Positions 33,611 to 46,268 of a stretch of 64,000 nucleotides of DNA are shown here, piece by piece. Source of the stretch: Sympetrum striolatum (lineage: Eukaryota > Arthropoda > Insecta > Odonata > Libellulidae). The stretch covers positions 434,001 through 498,000 of the forward strand of contig OX388350.1 of assembly GCA_947579665.1 (NCBI GenBank), read 5' to 3'. The notes under the pieces were generated by a model. The model was not told the origin of the DNA. It searched no databases and worked only from the letters and a program-made list of their open reading frames with translations. Position 1 is the stretch's first letter. Each line of letters starts with the position of its first letter. A program made the translations under genes and the position numbers.

Positions 33611-33789
33611 TTGCAAGAGTGTTTTCACTTTATGATAATATACCATTGAAGAGCCATTAAAAGGAAGAATTGTGCCGTTATTAAGTGGTGGAGTGGATAG
33701 TATCGACATGTTCGTCTCACAGATACTCAAAGGTGAGGTTATGGGATTGCTTGGATATCCAAATAACCCTGCGATGGAGGCTCTTACGA

Positions 33790-34480
33790 ATGGGGCTCGA
33801 TATATATTTTACGAGTAAAATGTAGCTTGCATGCTGCAAGCAGATAGACAACAATAATATCATATTGGCATCATATCGAGACGGTCCTCAAAACAAAAAA
33901 AAGATTGAAAATATTCTTAAAATTCGCTGCAATTTAATCGTCTGGCATCGAACCTTGGTCTTCCTGGTGATACTTCCTATGCAGCACAACGGAAGATCAC
34001 CATCCTTAACTACGTATGCAAATTCAAGCAGAAATATTGTTTGAACTGCCTCAAACGACGTCCTACTTTTCCCTTATATTCCTTATGAGAGAAATATTAA
34101 TGTGCTCTGGCATCGAACCCGGGAACAGTTCCGTCTTATCTATATTTTTTTCATAAATTTATTCTTACCATACATCTTCTAGCCAAGCAAGAACTTCCTA
34201 TCATTTCGATAAGTGCATCAAAAAAATAATGAAAAACTACTCCCATGTATTTTAAAATGCAGATATTTGCATCATCCTAGCATCGAACCCAGGATATTTT
34301 CCGTAAAAGTCATTAATTTTTTCCATAGATCTGTCGCATATAAATCGCAATTTTTCTGGCGGTTACACGTTATGGCCAATACGTCGTAAAAATTTCAAGT
34401 CAATGACGGTTATGGTTTAGGCTGTGAATTTGTATCCTATCTGTATATATGAATATATGAATGAATCCGGAGAAGCATCT
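33790..34480 (-). repeat. B-box-array repeat family, (-) copy
   Basis: 'tgcatgctgcaagcagatag' is followed by tcgaacc words at 33948, 34113 and 34283 (165 and 170 bp apart), then 'tctggcggttacacgttatg' and 'gaatgaatccggagaagcat'. Same order as 62.6-63.8 kb. Confidence 0.8.
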
Positions 34481-34679
34481 ATGTATAATAGATACGAATC
34501 ATCTGCGAGCGGTCCATTGCCTGGAGCCCACCGATGAGATTCTATACACTGTCGCTAAGGCCAACTGGCAATTAGACGTTGTCATATCAACGCCAATAAC
34601 GCGACGTCAACCATCTGCAATAACATCGCAGACGAACTTGGGTAGATGTATTGCTAATCATAAGCTAATCCTCTACTAA

Positions 34680-35284
34680 TTGGGGGAAAATGATACAAAT
34701 AAATTGAGGTGTTTAAAAGATTAGCGACGCGCGCACTAGGGCGTATAAGAACAAATAAAAACCTTTTTTCGAAATTAGAAATTACAAGTGGACATAAAGT
34801 GGTCGCTATGGTTACATTGTTTACCGGAAAATGTTTTAGCCGAATTGAAAAAATATTTCGGTATCCCGCAATGGGCCTGAAGATCAATTCTTTTGTCGGA
34901 AACGAATATTTTCGTTTATTTTTAAACATCAATACAAAGCAAATTTTTGTTTTCAAGTAAAACAATGGTAAGTTTAGTTTATGTTAATTAAAAGTGTTAA
35001 TCAATTATATCTCTCGTGTAGAATTTACGCCTCCGAGATTAGCAGTAAAATCATAATTTTCTTGCGAAATCAAGGTCTTAATTGTTCACCATTTCCTTCG
35101 CTTACTTTCTCATTTATAAATTTGTTAAAACCACACAAATGAAAAGTATTCCAAATAATATTCTTTTATATTGTAAACTTAACATTGATTTGTATTTTGT
35201 TAAAAAAATTTATTATATTATTGTTTATAATATTATTATGTTATTTGTTAAATATTTTTAAAAGTAAATGAAATTCTACCTTTT
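34680..35284. other. unassigned AT-rich stretch
   Basis: Two overlapping frames on opposite strands (34654-34965) have no family resemblance. 34970-35170 partly repeats 25550-25760 ('aattacaatgtct..gtgtagaatttacgcctcc' against 'tctgtagtgtaacattaacg cctcc'), so this is a dispersed repeat. Confidence 0.4.
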
Positions 35285-35900
35285 AAATAGGTATATAGAT
35301 AGGATACAAATTCACAGGCTAAACCACAAGCGGCATTGACTTGAAATTTTTACAGCGTATAGACCCAAACGTGAAACCCCCAGGAAAAGAGTGACTTTGA
35401 ACCTCAGTGTCATAGGTTCGATTCCAGAAGGCCTCAAAGTCGCGATTTTTCCCGTTTAAATGCATTGCTTTGATTTTCGGGAATTTCTAAAAAATACTTC
35501 CCGGATAGTTAGAGAATCAAAACTCAAGGAGCCTATATATGTGGTCATGATCTATGGAAAACATTAATGACTTTTACAGAAAATATCCTGGGTTCGATGC
35601 TAGGACGATGCAAAAATCTCCCTTAAAAAATACATTGAGGTAGTTTTTCATTATTTTTTTGATGCACTTATCGAAATGATAGGAAGTTCTTGCTTGGCTA
35701 GAAGATGTATGGTAAGAATGGGTTTAAAAAAAATAGATAAGACCGTACTGTTCCTGGGTTCAATGCCAGAGCATATTACAATTTCTCTCATAAGGAATAT
35801 AAGGGAAAAGTAGGACATCGTTTGAGGCAGTTGCAGCCAATATTTCTGCATAAATTTACACACAAAGTTAGAGATGGTGATGTGTGATGCAAACAACATT
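35285..35900 (+). repeat. B-box-array repeat family, (+) copy
   Basis: GGTTCGANNCC-type words at 35417, 35593 and 35759 (spacing 176 and 166 bp; the last reads ttcaatgcc). The flanks match the complement of 63.3-63.7 kb and 21.4-21.95 kb. It is cut off near 35885. Confidence 0.8.
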
Positions 35901-36084
35901 TTACTCGTAACAATATATGGATAGCGGTCTGATTGTTTGCTTCTTAAACTGTGCAAAACATAATTGCAACAATGACGTTACTAAGGCCTCCCAAAAATGC
36001 ACACACTGAACTTAGAAACAGTAATTGCAATCATTCATAAGAATCACACTAAATGTTGCTAAATAAACTGAGATTTTTGTTTCC

Positions 36085-36295
36085 AATAGAAGTTTTCTAA
36101 CCGGAAGTCGGGGTTAATTTCTCGAAGCTCGTTTCCGTTTTTGCAAAATTCCTCCATTAATCTGATATTTCCGTAAACACAATTGTCTTCAAAAGTCACA
36201 AAAAGCGTAAATTCTCTTAGGTTCCGCATAGAATTTCAGGAAATCCCTTTCAGCTCGTGATGCATCGTAAATACCTAGGAAATACCTAGCTTTAG
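36085..36295 (+). repeat. patchwork of repeat fragments
   Basis: 36100-36180 resembles part of the 1 kb element at 31.2 kb ('ccggaagtcg..', 'gcaaaattcctccattaat'). 36225-36290 ('tcaggaaatccctttcagct cgtgatgcatcgtaaatacc') matches the left edge of the LINE fragment at 14.78 kb. Confidence 0.55.
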
Positions 36296-36689
36296 TAACC
36301 ACTTTTCCCGCAGTCAAAAACGACTGTTTTTATAATAAAAATTTCGAGAGATAAATTCTACCGGATTATGTATTTTTAAAATGGCGAAAATGTATTCCAG
36401 AGACATTCATTTGGTGTATTAATGTGTGCTCTGTTGAGCGTAGGACAGAGTATAGATTAACAATACGCTGTATTCTGATTTTCATCTCAAATTTTTCTTT
36501 ATTTTCCTTATTTTTTATCATTATAGAGTATCTTAGCGGCATTCTCTTCTCAGTGGCTGTTTCCGTGTTGATTCTTCCCCTTGTTCATATTTTCACATTA
36601 TCCTTAATTAAAGACCTCCGCAAGTTCCGAAACTAAGGATTGAAATATTGCTCGTGATTAATTAAAACCGATGTGTTACACACTCCGCA

Positions 36690-37430
36690 CTCAAAAAAAA
36701 CATTTTTGACCCGATGTCCGGGTTTTTTCGATTTCAGCCCACTGTGCCTCATGCGAAAGCCACGGGGATTCTCCTTGATAGAGATAATGCAAGCTTATTA
36801 CTCTCGATACGTATTCGGCAACTAAGTTACCATTATTATGAGTTGAAGAGGACTGAAATAAAGAGGGCGGAAAATAATGATCAGCGCTACTTTCATTTGG
36901 ACTGAATTTCAAATTGCTTCTTGGATATTTATTGCTTACGAAAGTCTTATGACGATCACCATATTTTTTAGCTTCCGGGTAACGCGTGTTCAAATTTTCC
37001 GGTATTCTTGGTTTTCTAGCACAGGGTCCCCTCCAATGGTTAATATGAAAAGAGAGGGTCCTTCGCATAAGCGACCCTTGCTCGCCCTTTTTGTCCACCG
37101 CAAGGTCAGTTAACACGAGTGCCCTCATCTTCGATGCTCCTGCCAAACTGCTGCCCTATTAACTCATGTAAATGTCCCCAATAAATTACCTGCCTTTCTT
37201 TGGCTCCATCCTTTGCTCTCAAACGCAGGTCGCACGCGTATTTTTCCACCCAAAGGACGCTTTGCGAAGCACTTCGCGGAACATTCAAATATCCTCCCGT
37301 AGAAGATGAGTCCATCGATTTATTTTTTAGCATCATTCTTTATTCTAAGATTTATGAATTGATCCTGGTGGTTAAAAGTGCCTCGATTTACTAATTTAGT
37401 GGCGAAGATGGTCTTTTAGATATATTAATC
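36690..37430. other. GC-richer unique-looking stretch; 151-codon minus frame
   Basis: A 151-codon minus-strand frame (37146-36691) and several overlapping plus-strand frames are present. None shows a domain that I recognise. Its last 20 codons lie in a segment repeated at 55.72-55.78 kb ('tttttcgatttcagcccact gtgc'), which speaks against a real gene end. I see no splice pattern. Confidence 0.25.
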
Positions 37431-37431
37431 G

Positions 37432-37960
37432 TTAACTTTTCTCTCTGTCCGTAGAGTATTTTACCCGATAGCTGGTTGGATCCGCAACCGCTCCAATATT
37501 GGCTGCCAAAATATTTGAACAGGGAATAAGGCTTACTAAGCAAGATGAGGAGAGAGATAGATTACCATGACTAGGCCACCTCCATTTTATTAATAATATT
37601 TTATTTACCGCAAACAGGAAAACCCCAATTACATGCGATATATTATATAAAATAAATAAAACATACATAAATATAAATACATCGCAAGAAATTTAAAATA
37701 AATTTAAAATAAATAAAAAATGAGTTAATTTTCCGCTTTAAAGACGGATGCGAGTCGTAATATATATCAATATCAGGGGTTTTACTTAAGATCTCATTTT
37801 CCGCCCTCATTATTCTGGCCATTGGTTCATATCGGCCCAAAGGAGTCCTTAAACAGCATGGTATGCGTCTCAGATGTACATTGAGGTTCGCAAGCGAAAA
37901 ATGTTTACCAGAGTCGACGCAGCCTGTTACAATGTTTCTAAGGAATACAATATCCGCCAC
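37432..37960 (-). repeat. dispersed repeat / possible LINE debris
   Basis: Minus-strand SSSCLVSLIPC (near 37555) resembles plus-strand 23815-23870. A second minus frame (37960-37643) reads LGRYEPMARIMRAE and DIYYDSHPSLKRKI, which I cannot assign. Confidence 0.35.
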
Positions 37961-38744
37961 GGCACGTCGTTTTTGGAGAGGAACAAGATTGAAAGAATCT
38001 TAACTTTTCAATGATTTCTGTCACTCCAGTCATTGTCTTGTGCGATTTTTCTTAAAGTAAGTATTTGTTATATACATGTTGGTAAATTTTACAAATTCTA
38101 CCAGGTGACCTCGTTTATTTCTCCGGCCCAGTTTATACTGTCCTAAGATAGTGTCCTTCCTGCTGATTACGGATGAAACGACCTTAATTATCATACCAGA
38201 TAACAATTTTTTATCCCCATAGGAAGTGCCTATATTAAAATTCTAAAGTCGACCACAATGTATTGCTGACGGTGGAAGTTTGATCAACCGGCGTCGAACT
38301 CAGCACCATTTCGTCGGATGCCTTTCCATTATTCGTAGCGTAAACTCAATATGAACCCATACATCGAATTTCCAGTCAATATTCGTTCGTAAAGTTCCTT
38401 ACCGAACGTTTTGGGTTTCCTAATTAAACATTAGAAGCAGAAATCCGCAATGCCCTCTCATCGAAGCCATGAACAAATAGAAAAGATAAGACGATGTTTT
38501 ATTAAGATATCTACGATTTCCTTCCACTTACCCATTTACAGCCGTCAATATAGAGCTTCTCCTAAAAACACTGATGTGGGTACTAAATGTTAACTTAGTT
38601 GCTTCCACAATATAGAGAGTTAAATTATTAGTCAAACTATATTGCTGAAATTCCATTTAATTTCCAAGGTTAACTTTTTAATTTAGAAAACGACGGTTCT
38701 TATTCGTCATACATCTCTAAAGGCCCTATCTTTCCTTTGCAGAG
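37961..38744. other. nothing recognised
   Basis: No tandem structure or family motif is seen. Confidence 0.35.
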
Positions 38745-38955
38745 TTCAACTAATGCTTTGGTCGTCAGGGGAACTGATAGTCCACAGCAGCAAATCCTTC
38801 GTCTTTTATACCAAATTCTCGTCATTTTGAATCCAAAATGATAATACGCAATCAAAATAAAATTTTTTAATCAATTTCCCATCTTTTGGTACTCATTTCG
38901 TATGAGCATTATTTCTAATTTTATTCTATTGAGAATGCAAAGAAATTATAATTTT
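38745..38955 (-). repeat. Helitron-like family, (-) fragment
   Basis: 'ttcaactaatgctttggtcg tcaggggaactg' is the complement of the family core. It is followed by 'caaaataaaattttttaatc aatttcccatcttttggta' in family order, but strongly diverged. Confidence 0.55.
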
Positions 38956-39415
38956 CAACATACGATAATTGATCATACACATACAAAAGCAACGATAAAA
39001 AAATATGTCAAATGTTAGTCAATGAGTTTATGGTTGACCTACAGTTTACATAAAATACATATTTATAGCCTTCAAGTGAGATGTTGAGAACATCAAAATC
39101 ATTACATATTGTGTTTGAATTCATCGACAGTCTGTATATAAGGGGGAAGTAGGTGTAATTTTTTATCAGATGAGGAACCGAAAACATCATATCACCTCTG
39201 GTTGGCAGGTACATGATAATTTTAAAGTTCTAGTAATACTCCACAATTTATTTTATTGTTGATAAGTTTATGTACGAAGATCAATACATTCTGATTTCGT
39301 CTCGTTTCCAGAGTTTTAACATGCATGATTGACCACAGTTTATCATATTTTACTTTGTGAAGGAAAGGATCATTGGGATTAAGTTTAAATTCAGATGTTA
39401 TCGAAGGTAGGAACT
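38956..39415. other. nothing recognised
   Basis: AT-rich sequence between a Helitron-like fragment and a LINE tail. No supported feature. Confidence 0.35.
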
Positions 39416-39417
39416 TA

Positions 39418-39935
39418 TTTTAGAGAAGATTCCGTTAAGAGAATAGTCGGTAGGAGCGAAGGAAAAATTCACGAGGGATGTTACTTGGCATCAGTTAGCC
39501 TCACCTTGAGTCTGCATGTAGTGTATGGAACCCTATCGACAAATATTTTACTTGAGAATTAGAAATGGTACAAACAACGAGGTACGGTTTGTAAAGAATT
39601 GCCTCGATCGGTGAGCGTTAATCAGATGAAACAGGTCGCGGGATGGGTTTCTTTAGAAGATAGGAGATTAATACCATGGATAAATTTACTAAATGAGCTC
39701 AGAGAAAGTACGTTCTCAGAATATGTAGCTGACATATTACGATCTACCTGTTGTGTGAGCCCTTCTGATACTGCGAGGAAGATGAGGGAAATAGATGCTA
39801 TATAATAGATGTTAACAGAACGAATAGATTCAAGAATTCATTTTTCCGCGAATTATACACGAAAGCAGCCCATAATGAAAATAGAGTCATGGAACTGCCA
39901 CCCGCAGAAAGGCAGCTTGCTTGGACCTTATGTAG
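39418..39935 (+). pseudogene. LINE 3' coding fragment, second subfamily
   Basis: Frames give LREDSVKRIVGRSEGKIHE, then SVSVNQMKQVAGWVSLEDRR, LLNELRESTFSEYVADILR, ARKMREID and RIDSRIHFSANYTRK. These align with the C-terminal part of the element at 42.1-43.9 kb (KRIVGKCDEKVRE, MLSDVGWESLKERR, LLNKFGETTFS, LREIDART). It ends in 'cacccgcagaaaggcagctt', a decayed form of the 3' UTR hairpin. Several stops and frame changes. Confidence 0.75.
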
Positions 39936-40029
39936 ATATAAAAAATTTGCTTTTTCTCAGGGCAGTGGATTTGTTCATTGTATTAAGGGGACCAAATCTC
40001 CAAGCAGTATTCTAAAATCGGACGAACTG

Positions 40030-41990
40030 AAGTGAAATACAGAATAGAATCAACAACTCCGTCCTTGACTTGGTGGTATCGCTCCATAATAAAAGGGTGA
40101 AGTGTAATTTTAATTCACGCTAGAAACTTTGTCTGATCTTTCTTAGTACAATTATGTTATAGAAATGTTTACGATTCCAATGTAGCAATGTTTTCGCTTA
40201 TTCAGGTTACAACAATCCAGTGTCACGCCTTATTGCAGATCTAAATGTTAAGACAGAAGATATTACACTTCGTAATTACATAAATAGGAATCTCACCGAC
40301 AGGAATTGTAAGAGCTAATGAAAAAAGATCGCTTCTTCAAATTGTATGGAATGATTCTAGGGAGAGCTTCTTCTCCGCGGTGGTGTTTAGGGGATTTCCC
40401 AGAAATAATAAATATCCATGAATTGATTGCCATGCAGCCACTCAGCCTAGCGAGAGCCTGACGAACTTTTCTTGCCTATTTGATTTTCACTCGAGGGGGT
40501 TTATTTGGACAGCTTGGAACGGTCGGTTTCGTTAGTGCCTTCGAATGAGGGTCAGCGGATACCTCTTTCCGAATCCTCATCATTGTGAGCTAATGAGCGA
40601 ATGCCTCCTCTCGACACACACAGTGAAATGGGATTACACTCATGAAGACTGCGCCCAAGTCGAAGGAGTCGTTATATGGAAGGAAAAACACGAGAGAGCA
40701 GACATACGTGTATCGATTGACAGAGAGTCTTAGGAAATATTTTCCTTGAGGAACTGTGGGAGCATTATTACGAGATAAGCACGACTGCAGTGTATTCCTC
40801 ATATTAATGTGTACAGGAATATTGGTGTGTCAGAGTGTATGCTTGTTACCATCTTCCTTAAAGAAGAAACACATGCATTAGCATTATACTACTGTGCTTT
40901 TGAGTGTATGCTTTAATTCCGGGTTCGGTGAAATGTGATTATATTTATTACTGATAAATTAATTCATTATTATGTTTTAATGGTGAACAAGTAATAATAA
41001 AACAAAATCACACGTTATCCTCAATTTTCATGCATTTCAAAGTAAATAATATTCTCAAGAATATGTTTCTGACACGTTATTTAATTATAAGAGAAAGCAA
41101 AATACTAATTAATCTGTACCCAGCAAGCTGTAGTCCTAGGATTGATTTTAGTGATTTGTTACTGCCTACGTATTAAGAAGGAGGCGTTTTATCTATGCCT
41201 TCACCGGAAAAAGAACTTTCTGAAATTATTGGGTAAATTAAGCCATCTTGCAAATTGCCCCACGTTTTTAAAGTAACGCGTACTGATTTATTTTAGCAAT
41301 TCTTCACAAAACGTTTTGTACCATCACTAATTCACGAATACAACACTTTTCGGCAGGGTCCACTACGTGCATAGGGGAGGCCAAGTAAGAAGACAAGGGA
41401 GAAGAGAGGATAAAAACCATATTGGTGGCCCAGTACGCTTTTCAAGGGAGCGCGTTCGATTTTCGATCCAACGATTTGACTACCAACTCAGAACCTAAGC
41501 GTGACATCGAAACCAATACTCATTAAATTATAAACCTCGAAAACTTTTTTTCACAAATGCATTTCATAAATTCTCCATCCTCAAGTCCATCTAATGTAGC
41601 TATATCGTTCTTTCTCTTATAGAATTATAAATTAACAATTGGTGTTAATCCTGAGCGATCATGACTGAGCTCTACAATATTTGCTAGAATTTTTATTAAT
41701 CTTACCTAAGTAAACATCATAATTTGCAGAAAATTTTAACCGAAAGAAAATTTAATGGATAAAAGTTTGACGGAAATGTTACCTCAAGAACTGCAGTGGA
41801 ATTTAATGATATCCTCAACAATAAAACAACAATACTGTTTGTTACTCAATCTTCAATAGGATATTAGCTGAAAAAATGGCGGTCATTTTTGTAAACATAA
41901 GAATATAAACTAAGAAATCAAAGAAACATCTCGTGAAGCGGAACGTACATTATATTGCTAAGTTATGATAACTTTCTCTGAACGCCGTAT
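40030..41990. other. 2 kb without recognised feature
   Basis: A GC-richer patch near 40430-40720 includes a 62-codon plus frame without family resemblance. The rest is AT-rich. I find no repeat partner elsewhere in the window. Confidence 0.35.
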
Positions 41991-42004
41991 TGATTTACTC
42001 CACA

Positions 42005-42140
42005 CAAGAATTATGATTACGAATTTACATCAGTAACATCAAACTCATGGCAGCATAGTGAATGTTTTCAAATTTGATACGCATTCTAGAATCCTTCAAA
42101 AGGTTAATATCTAGTTAATTAGGTTAGTATCTAGGTTAGG
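42005..42140 (+). repeat. ~160 bp repeat unit left of LINE
   Basis: 'agaattatgattacgaattt acatcagtaacatcaaactc' recurs at 43975-44015 as 'agaattatgatttcgaatta acatccctaacatcaaagtc'. A further partial unit starts near 44082. The LINE at 42.15-43.92 kb therefore sits inside an older short tandem array. 42119-42160 also holds a 'ggttagtatcta' short repeat. Confidence 0.65.
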
Positions 42141-42154
42141 TTAGGTTAATATCT

Positions 42155-43915
42155 AGAATGTTTAGAGGAAGACCCTAAAGCTTTCTGGTCCTACGTTAGA
42201 GAGGTACAGGGAAAGATACAAACAGTGAGCTCGATAAGGGATATCGAAGGTAACATTACTTGCGATTCGAAGAGGAAAGCGAATATTCTAAACGAATTTT
42301 ACCAAAGCGTATTCACATCAGATTGTGACATAGAGATCCTCCCTAAGGTTAATATACTGGATTCCATGCCAAATATAACTTTTACGACCGACGGTATAGT
42401 TAAAATATTACGCAAAATTAAGCCAAATAAGTCGCCAGGGCCAGAAGGCATCCCAGCAAGAGTGCTTAAAGAACTGGCAGAAAGCGTCGCCCCTTATCTC
42501 AAAATTATATTTTGTAAATCCATAAATGAAGGTAGGGTCCCATCCGATTGGAAATTAGCTAATATTACCCCTGTTTACAAAAGCGGATTATAGGAGGACC
42601 CAGGAAATTATAGACCCATATCATTAACTTCGCTGTCCGGAAAGGTAATGGAACATATCGTCGTAAGCTCACTCATGGGATTTTTAGATAGAAATGAATT
42701 CCTCGACGCAAACCAGCATGGTTTTCGTAAGTCCCGATCATGTGAAACCCAACTTGCTCTATTTGTACACGATATCTTAAAGTCCGCCGAAAGTAAAAAA
42801 GCAAGTGGACGCTATTTTCCTAGATTTCAAAAAAGCATTCGATAGAGTCCCCCACTACAAACTAATTTACAAACTAAAACTAGCGGGCATTAACAAGGAA
42901 GTAGTCGACTGGGTTAAGGATTTTCTCTACGAGAGGGAACAACAAGTTGTACTGGATGGCGTTAGCTCAAATAGAGTCAAAGTTACCTCTGGCGTACCTC
43001 AAGGCAGTGTAATTGGACCTCTTCTTTTCCTTATTTATATCAATGACTTGAGTGACGAGATAGTTAGTAATGTGAGGATATTTGCGGATGACTCAGTTAT
43101 ATATAGGGAAATAACAAACGAGGAAGACCGGACATCTCTCTCAAACGATTTAGTCCTCATCCAAAGGTGGTGCGAAAAATGGGAATTAGATATTAACGTA
43201 AGTAAATGCTCCGTAGTTAATTTCTTCGAAAAGAAAAAAATAGGTCCAAATCACCCATACAAAATTAATGGAATTAGTATCAAAGTAGTAGATTCAGTTA
43301 AATATCTCGGGATCAACATTACTAATAACTTCAATTGGAGCACGCATATTCGAAAAATCTGCGGCAAAGCAAGTAAAAGGCTTGGCTTTGTAAAGCGTAT
43401 TGTCGGTAAATGCGACGAAAAGGTGAGAGAGCGATGTTATTTTACCTTGGTCAGACCCCTTCTGGAATATGCGGCAAGTATATGGGATCCGGCGGATGAA
43501 ACGTGTACTCGCGAACTCGAGAAAGTGCAGCGTAAAGCGGTTCGTTTTGTTAAGAAATGCTACGATAAAAAAGCAAGCGTTACAAAAATGCTCTCAGACG
43601 TAGGTTGGGAATCCTTGAAAGAAAGGAGATTGGAAGCTAGGCTGCAATTGCTTAATAAATTCGGGGAAACTACATTTTCCAAAGATACAATCGGTATCAT
43701 GCACCCCCCTGCTACGTCGGTCGATCCGATAATGACCGTAAGTTAAGAGAAATAGATGCTAGGACGAATCGTTTCAGAGATTCATTCTTTCCGCGAACAA
43801 TACGTGACAATAATCGAATAAGGAAGTAATTTAGATTCAACTGCTGTTTACACCCCCTGCCACACGCCGAAAGGCGGCTTGTAGGGTATTAATGTAGATG
43901 TAGATGTAGATGTCT
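42155..43915 (+). mobile_element. 5'-truncated LINE (CR1/Jockey superfamily)
   Basis: Starts within the pre-RT linker (DPKAFWSYVREVQG) and runs through the whole RT to a 3' UTR. The UTR holds CACCCCCTGCCACACGCC-GAAA-GGCGGCTTGTAGGG (43852-43886), a stem of complementary gccg/cggc words, and ends in GTAGATGTAGATGTAGATGT. The endonuclease domain is absent. Confidence 0.85.
42172..43829 (+). pseudogene. reverse transcriptase of non-LTR retrotransposon, broken
   Basis: Domains in order: linker FWSYVREV (42185), RT1 region KPNKSPGPEGIPARVL (42420-42467), SDWKLANITPVYKSG, YRPISLTSLSGKVMEHI (42609-42660), HGFRKSRSCETQLALF (42718-42765), FLDFKKAFDRVPH (42817-42855), SGVPQGSVIGPLLFLIYIND (42987-43046), catalytic FADDSVIY (43081-43104), KYLGINI, then the C-terminal KRIVGKCDEKVRERCYFTLVRPLLEYAASIWDP area. 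The breaks are a TAG at 42591-42593, a frame change near 42800, and another near 43725 just before LREIDARTNRFRD and the true stop at 43827-43829. Apart from these it is well kept, with the catalytic DD intact. An active copy would reverse-transcribe its own RNA at the target site in the nucleus. Confidence 0.9.
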
Positions 43916-43919
43916 ACTT

Positions 43920-44145
43920 AGTACTCGAGTGCTCAATGGAGACATGAATTTAAAACAAACCAAATGGTTGCAAGAATTATGATTTCGAATTAACATCCCT
44001 AACATCAAAGTCTTGGTGGCATTAATATTTCAATTTAATCTGATACACCTTCACGGGAGTAATATCTAGTTTATTCTCGCAGCACTTGAGATCTCAATGG
44101 AGATATAAATATAGAATAAAGCAGATGGCTGCTCCGTTTAAGATA
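43920..44145 (+). repeat. ~160 bp repeat units right of LINE
   Basis: 'agtgctcaatggagacatga' (43928) and 'gagatctcaatggagatata' (44089) mark two units about 161 bp apart. They share sequence with 42005-42140. Confidence 0.65.
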
Positions 44146-45730
44146 CATCCCGCTCAAAAACGCTCCTCAAAGGAAGGACTATTCTGAAAACAATCCCGTT
44201 CCGCATTCTTTAGCCCCGTGCATGTTTATTCAAGGGTGAATGAGAGAAGTTTTTCTAGCGGAGAAATCTTCCGACTCGAGAGATTTGAATGCGCTTCCGA
44301 AAGGCAAAAGATGTTACATTACGAGACGTTTTCGATTTAAAATATCGCGACGGGAACAAAGAAGTTTCCCTCGTTAAATTCTCCGCCGCTATGCCTTCCG
44401 AATCTGAGGAAAATCTGCGAGCTCTATTGAGACCTAGAAACGAGAATAAATGCCCCTTTTCGAATGGCATTCGACGGCATCTTATCATAACTGCGAATTC
44501 GGATCGATGCTGGGGAAAAGTTCGAGAGAGACATTACGTAATAGAAGTGAAAATATGAGTATACTGGGGTGGGGAATGTTTTTGTTTAATCGATAGACTA
44601 TACACTATTATGCCGGTTTATACATTACGATTTATCGTACAACTCCCGATCAGACAAATTGTACGACAAATCTTGTAATTTGCAAACCCGGTATATTTGT
44701 GTATTGGACAATTTGGATAATGCTACTTGTAGTGCGTAGACAGGGCTTGGCTACGCTGGACCTGATTCGGCAAGGGATTGAATTATTGACGCAGAAGTGA
44801 TTCTACTTCCAAAAGATGAAACGGTAAGTTGGAACTTGTAAACCGGATTCTTCAAATTTATCGTCAAATATTCAATCTATAACCTCTCGCCGAATGCATT
44901 AAACCGTACTACTTCTCAAATCTCAATATTTAAACACAACCGCATCCTAGTAATTCTACCGATCCTTTGGCTAATCTATCAACTATTTTAAAAGTTCATT
45001 TTTTGAAAATGAATTTTGCTTTGCAATCCGATACACACCCAACCGCAACTTGAGCTTACGTGGGACTCGCAATAACCTTAGTGCGTTTGTAATGAAAATA
45101 GGACTTTCCCTTAGAGAGATCAACCAAACCAAATTGGAAAATACATTTAACAAAAGATAAGATTCGCGTTGACACCATAGAGATTGTTTGGACGATTTGC
45201 CTGACCAACTAGTTTGCACAAAAATCGTTTGGTTTGGCGATGATGGTGGCGATCTTTGGAGTGCAAATGAAAAAATAGGTTATCAATCGAAATTGAATGC
45301 AGAAAATTGAATTTATCCACTAGGTAAACTTGAAGCTAATATTTCCGTTGCGATTTCCGGTGTAGCATTATATCTAAAGTAAAAAATGAGTTTGTAAAGC
45401 GAAATAATTTTAACAGTAAATAATTTACTTACCATTGTTTGTTCCAATGAGGGTAGAAAAGGCAGCTTTGGGCTGGATGAGGTCCCCCGTTTCTGAAACA
45501 TACAATTTTCCACAAATAAGTAGATTATGTTTCCACGAATTTATATTATTTGAATTATATTTATTTATAGTTTCTATGTAAATTGACATCTGTAAATGAT
45601 ATAGTTGATGTTTGAAATTGGTCAACCATCTATTAAAATGAATATATTAGAAAATTCAACTGTGTTCATACATTCTGTAATAATTTCGAAGACTTATTTT
45701 CATCCCACCACCATAAGAATTTGAAGTTAT
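44146..45730. other. mixed stretch, no recognised gene
   Basis: 44280-44560 is GC-richer with overlapping 77-89 codon frames on both strands. The 89-codon plus frame begins MRFRKAKDVTLRDVFD and has no family that I can name. The remainder is AT-rich. Confidence 0.3.
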
Positions 45731-45734
45731 CGGG

Positions 45735-45795
45735 ATCCTTCCTCAAGAAATCTCTTTCATAATAGACGAGAAACGTGGGGTAAGACGCCAAATTT
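45735..45795 (+). other. Penelope-type hammerhead-like motif, decayed
   Basis: 'cttcctcaagaaatctcttt cataatagacgagaaacgtg' has the layout CTGANGA, stem II, CGAAACGT known from Penelope-like element repeats, with CTCAAGA for the first box and an extra GA before GAAAC. It precedes the PLE coding remnant in the same orientation. Confidence 0.4.
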
Positions 45796-46268
45796 ATAAG
45801 TTCTTCTACTTGATTGGTGGATGTTAAGACCAATTAGGCTCATCTACCAGCTGACCGACCACCCATTCCGGCATTGAAAGCGATTTACCATAGCTTTCAA
45901 TGGAATGAAGGCTCTCGAGTCACTGTTCTAATGTATTCTCGAGGAATTCGACCAAAATCGTTCATTTTTCCCTCAGTTGTTATTTGTTGTGCGGAAGTGG
46001 AATGTGGGTGGGTTCTTCAAGCAAAGAAAGACCGTTAGAGGGCTGGTTGATGCGGTATCTTGAAGAGATGTAGGCAACGTTAAGATTAAACTATGAGAAG
46101 TTATATAGATACATAAGAATCTAAGTTTTCGAAAGCGAAAGAATTTGTAAGTAGAGATTAATAAATTGAATAAACGAGGAGTTAGCGTGCTAGTCTCACA
46201 AGGAAATTGCAACATGTATAAGTATAAATATAAACTGAAAACTTTGTAAATTCCACACTGAATTTATT

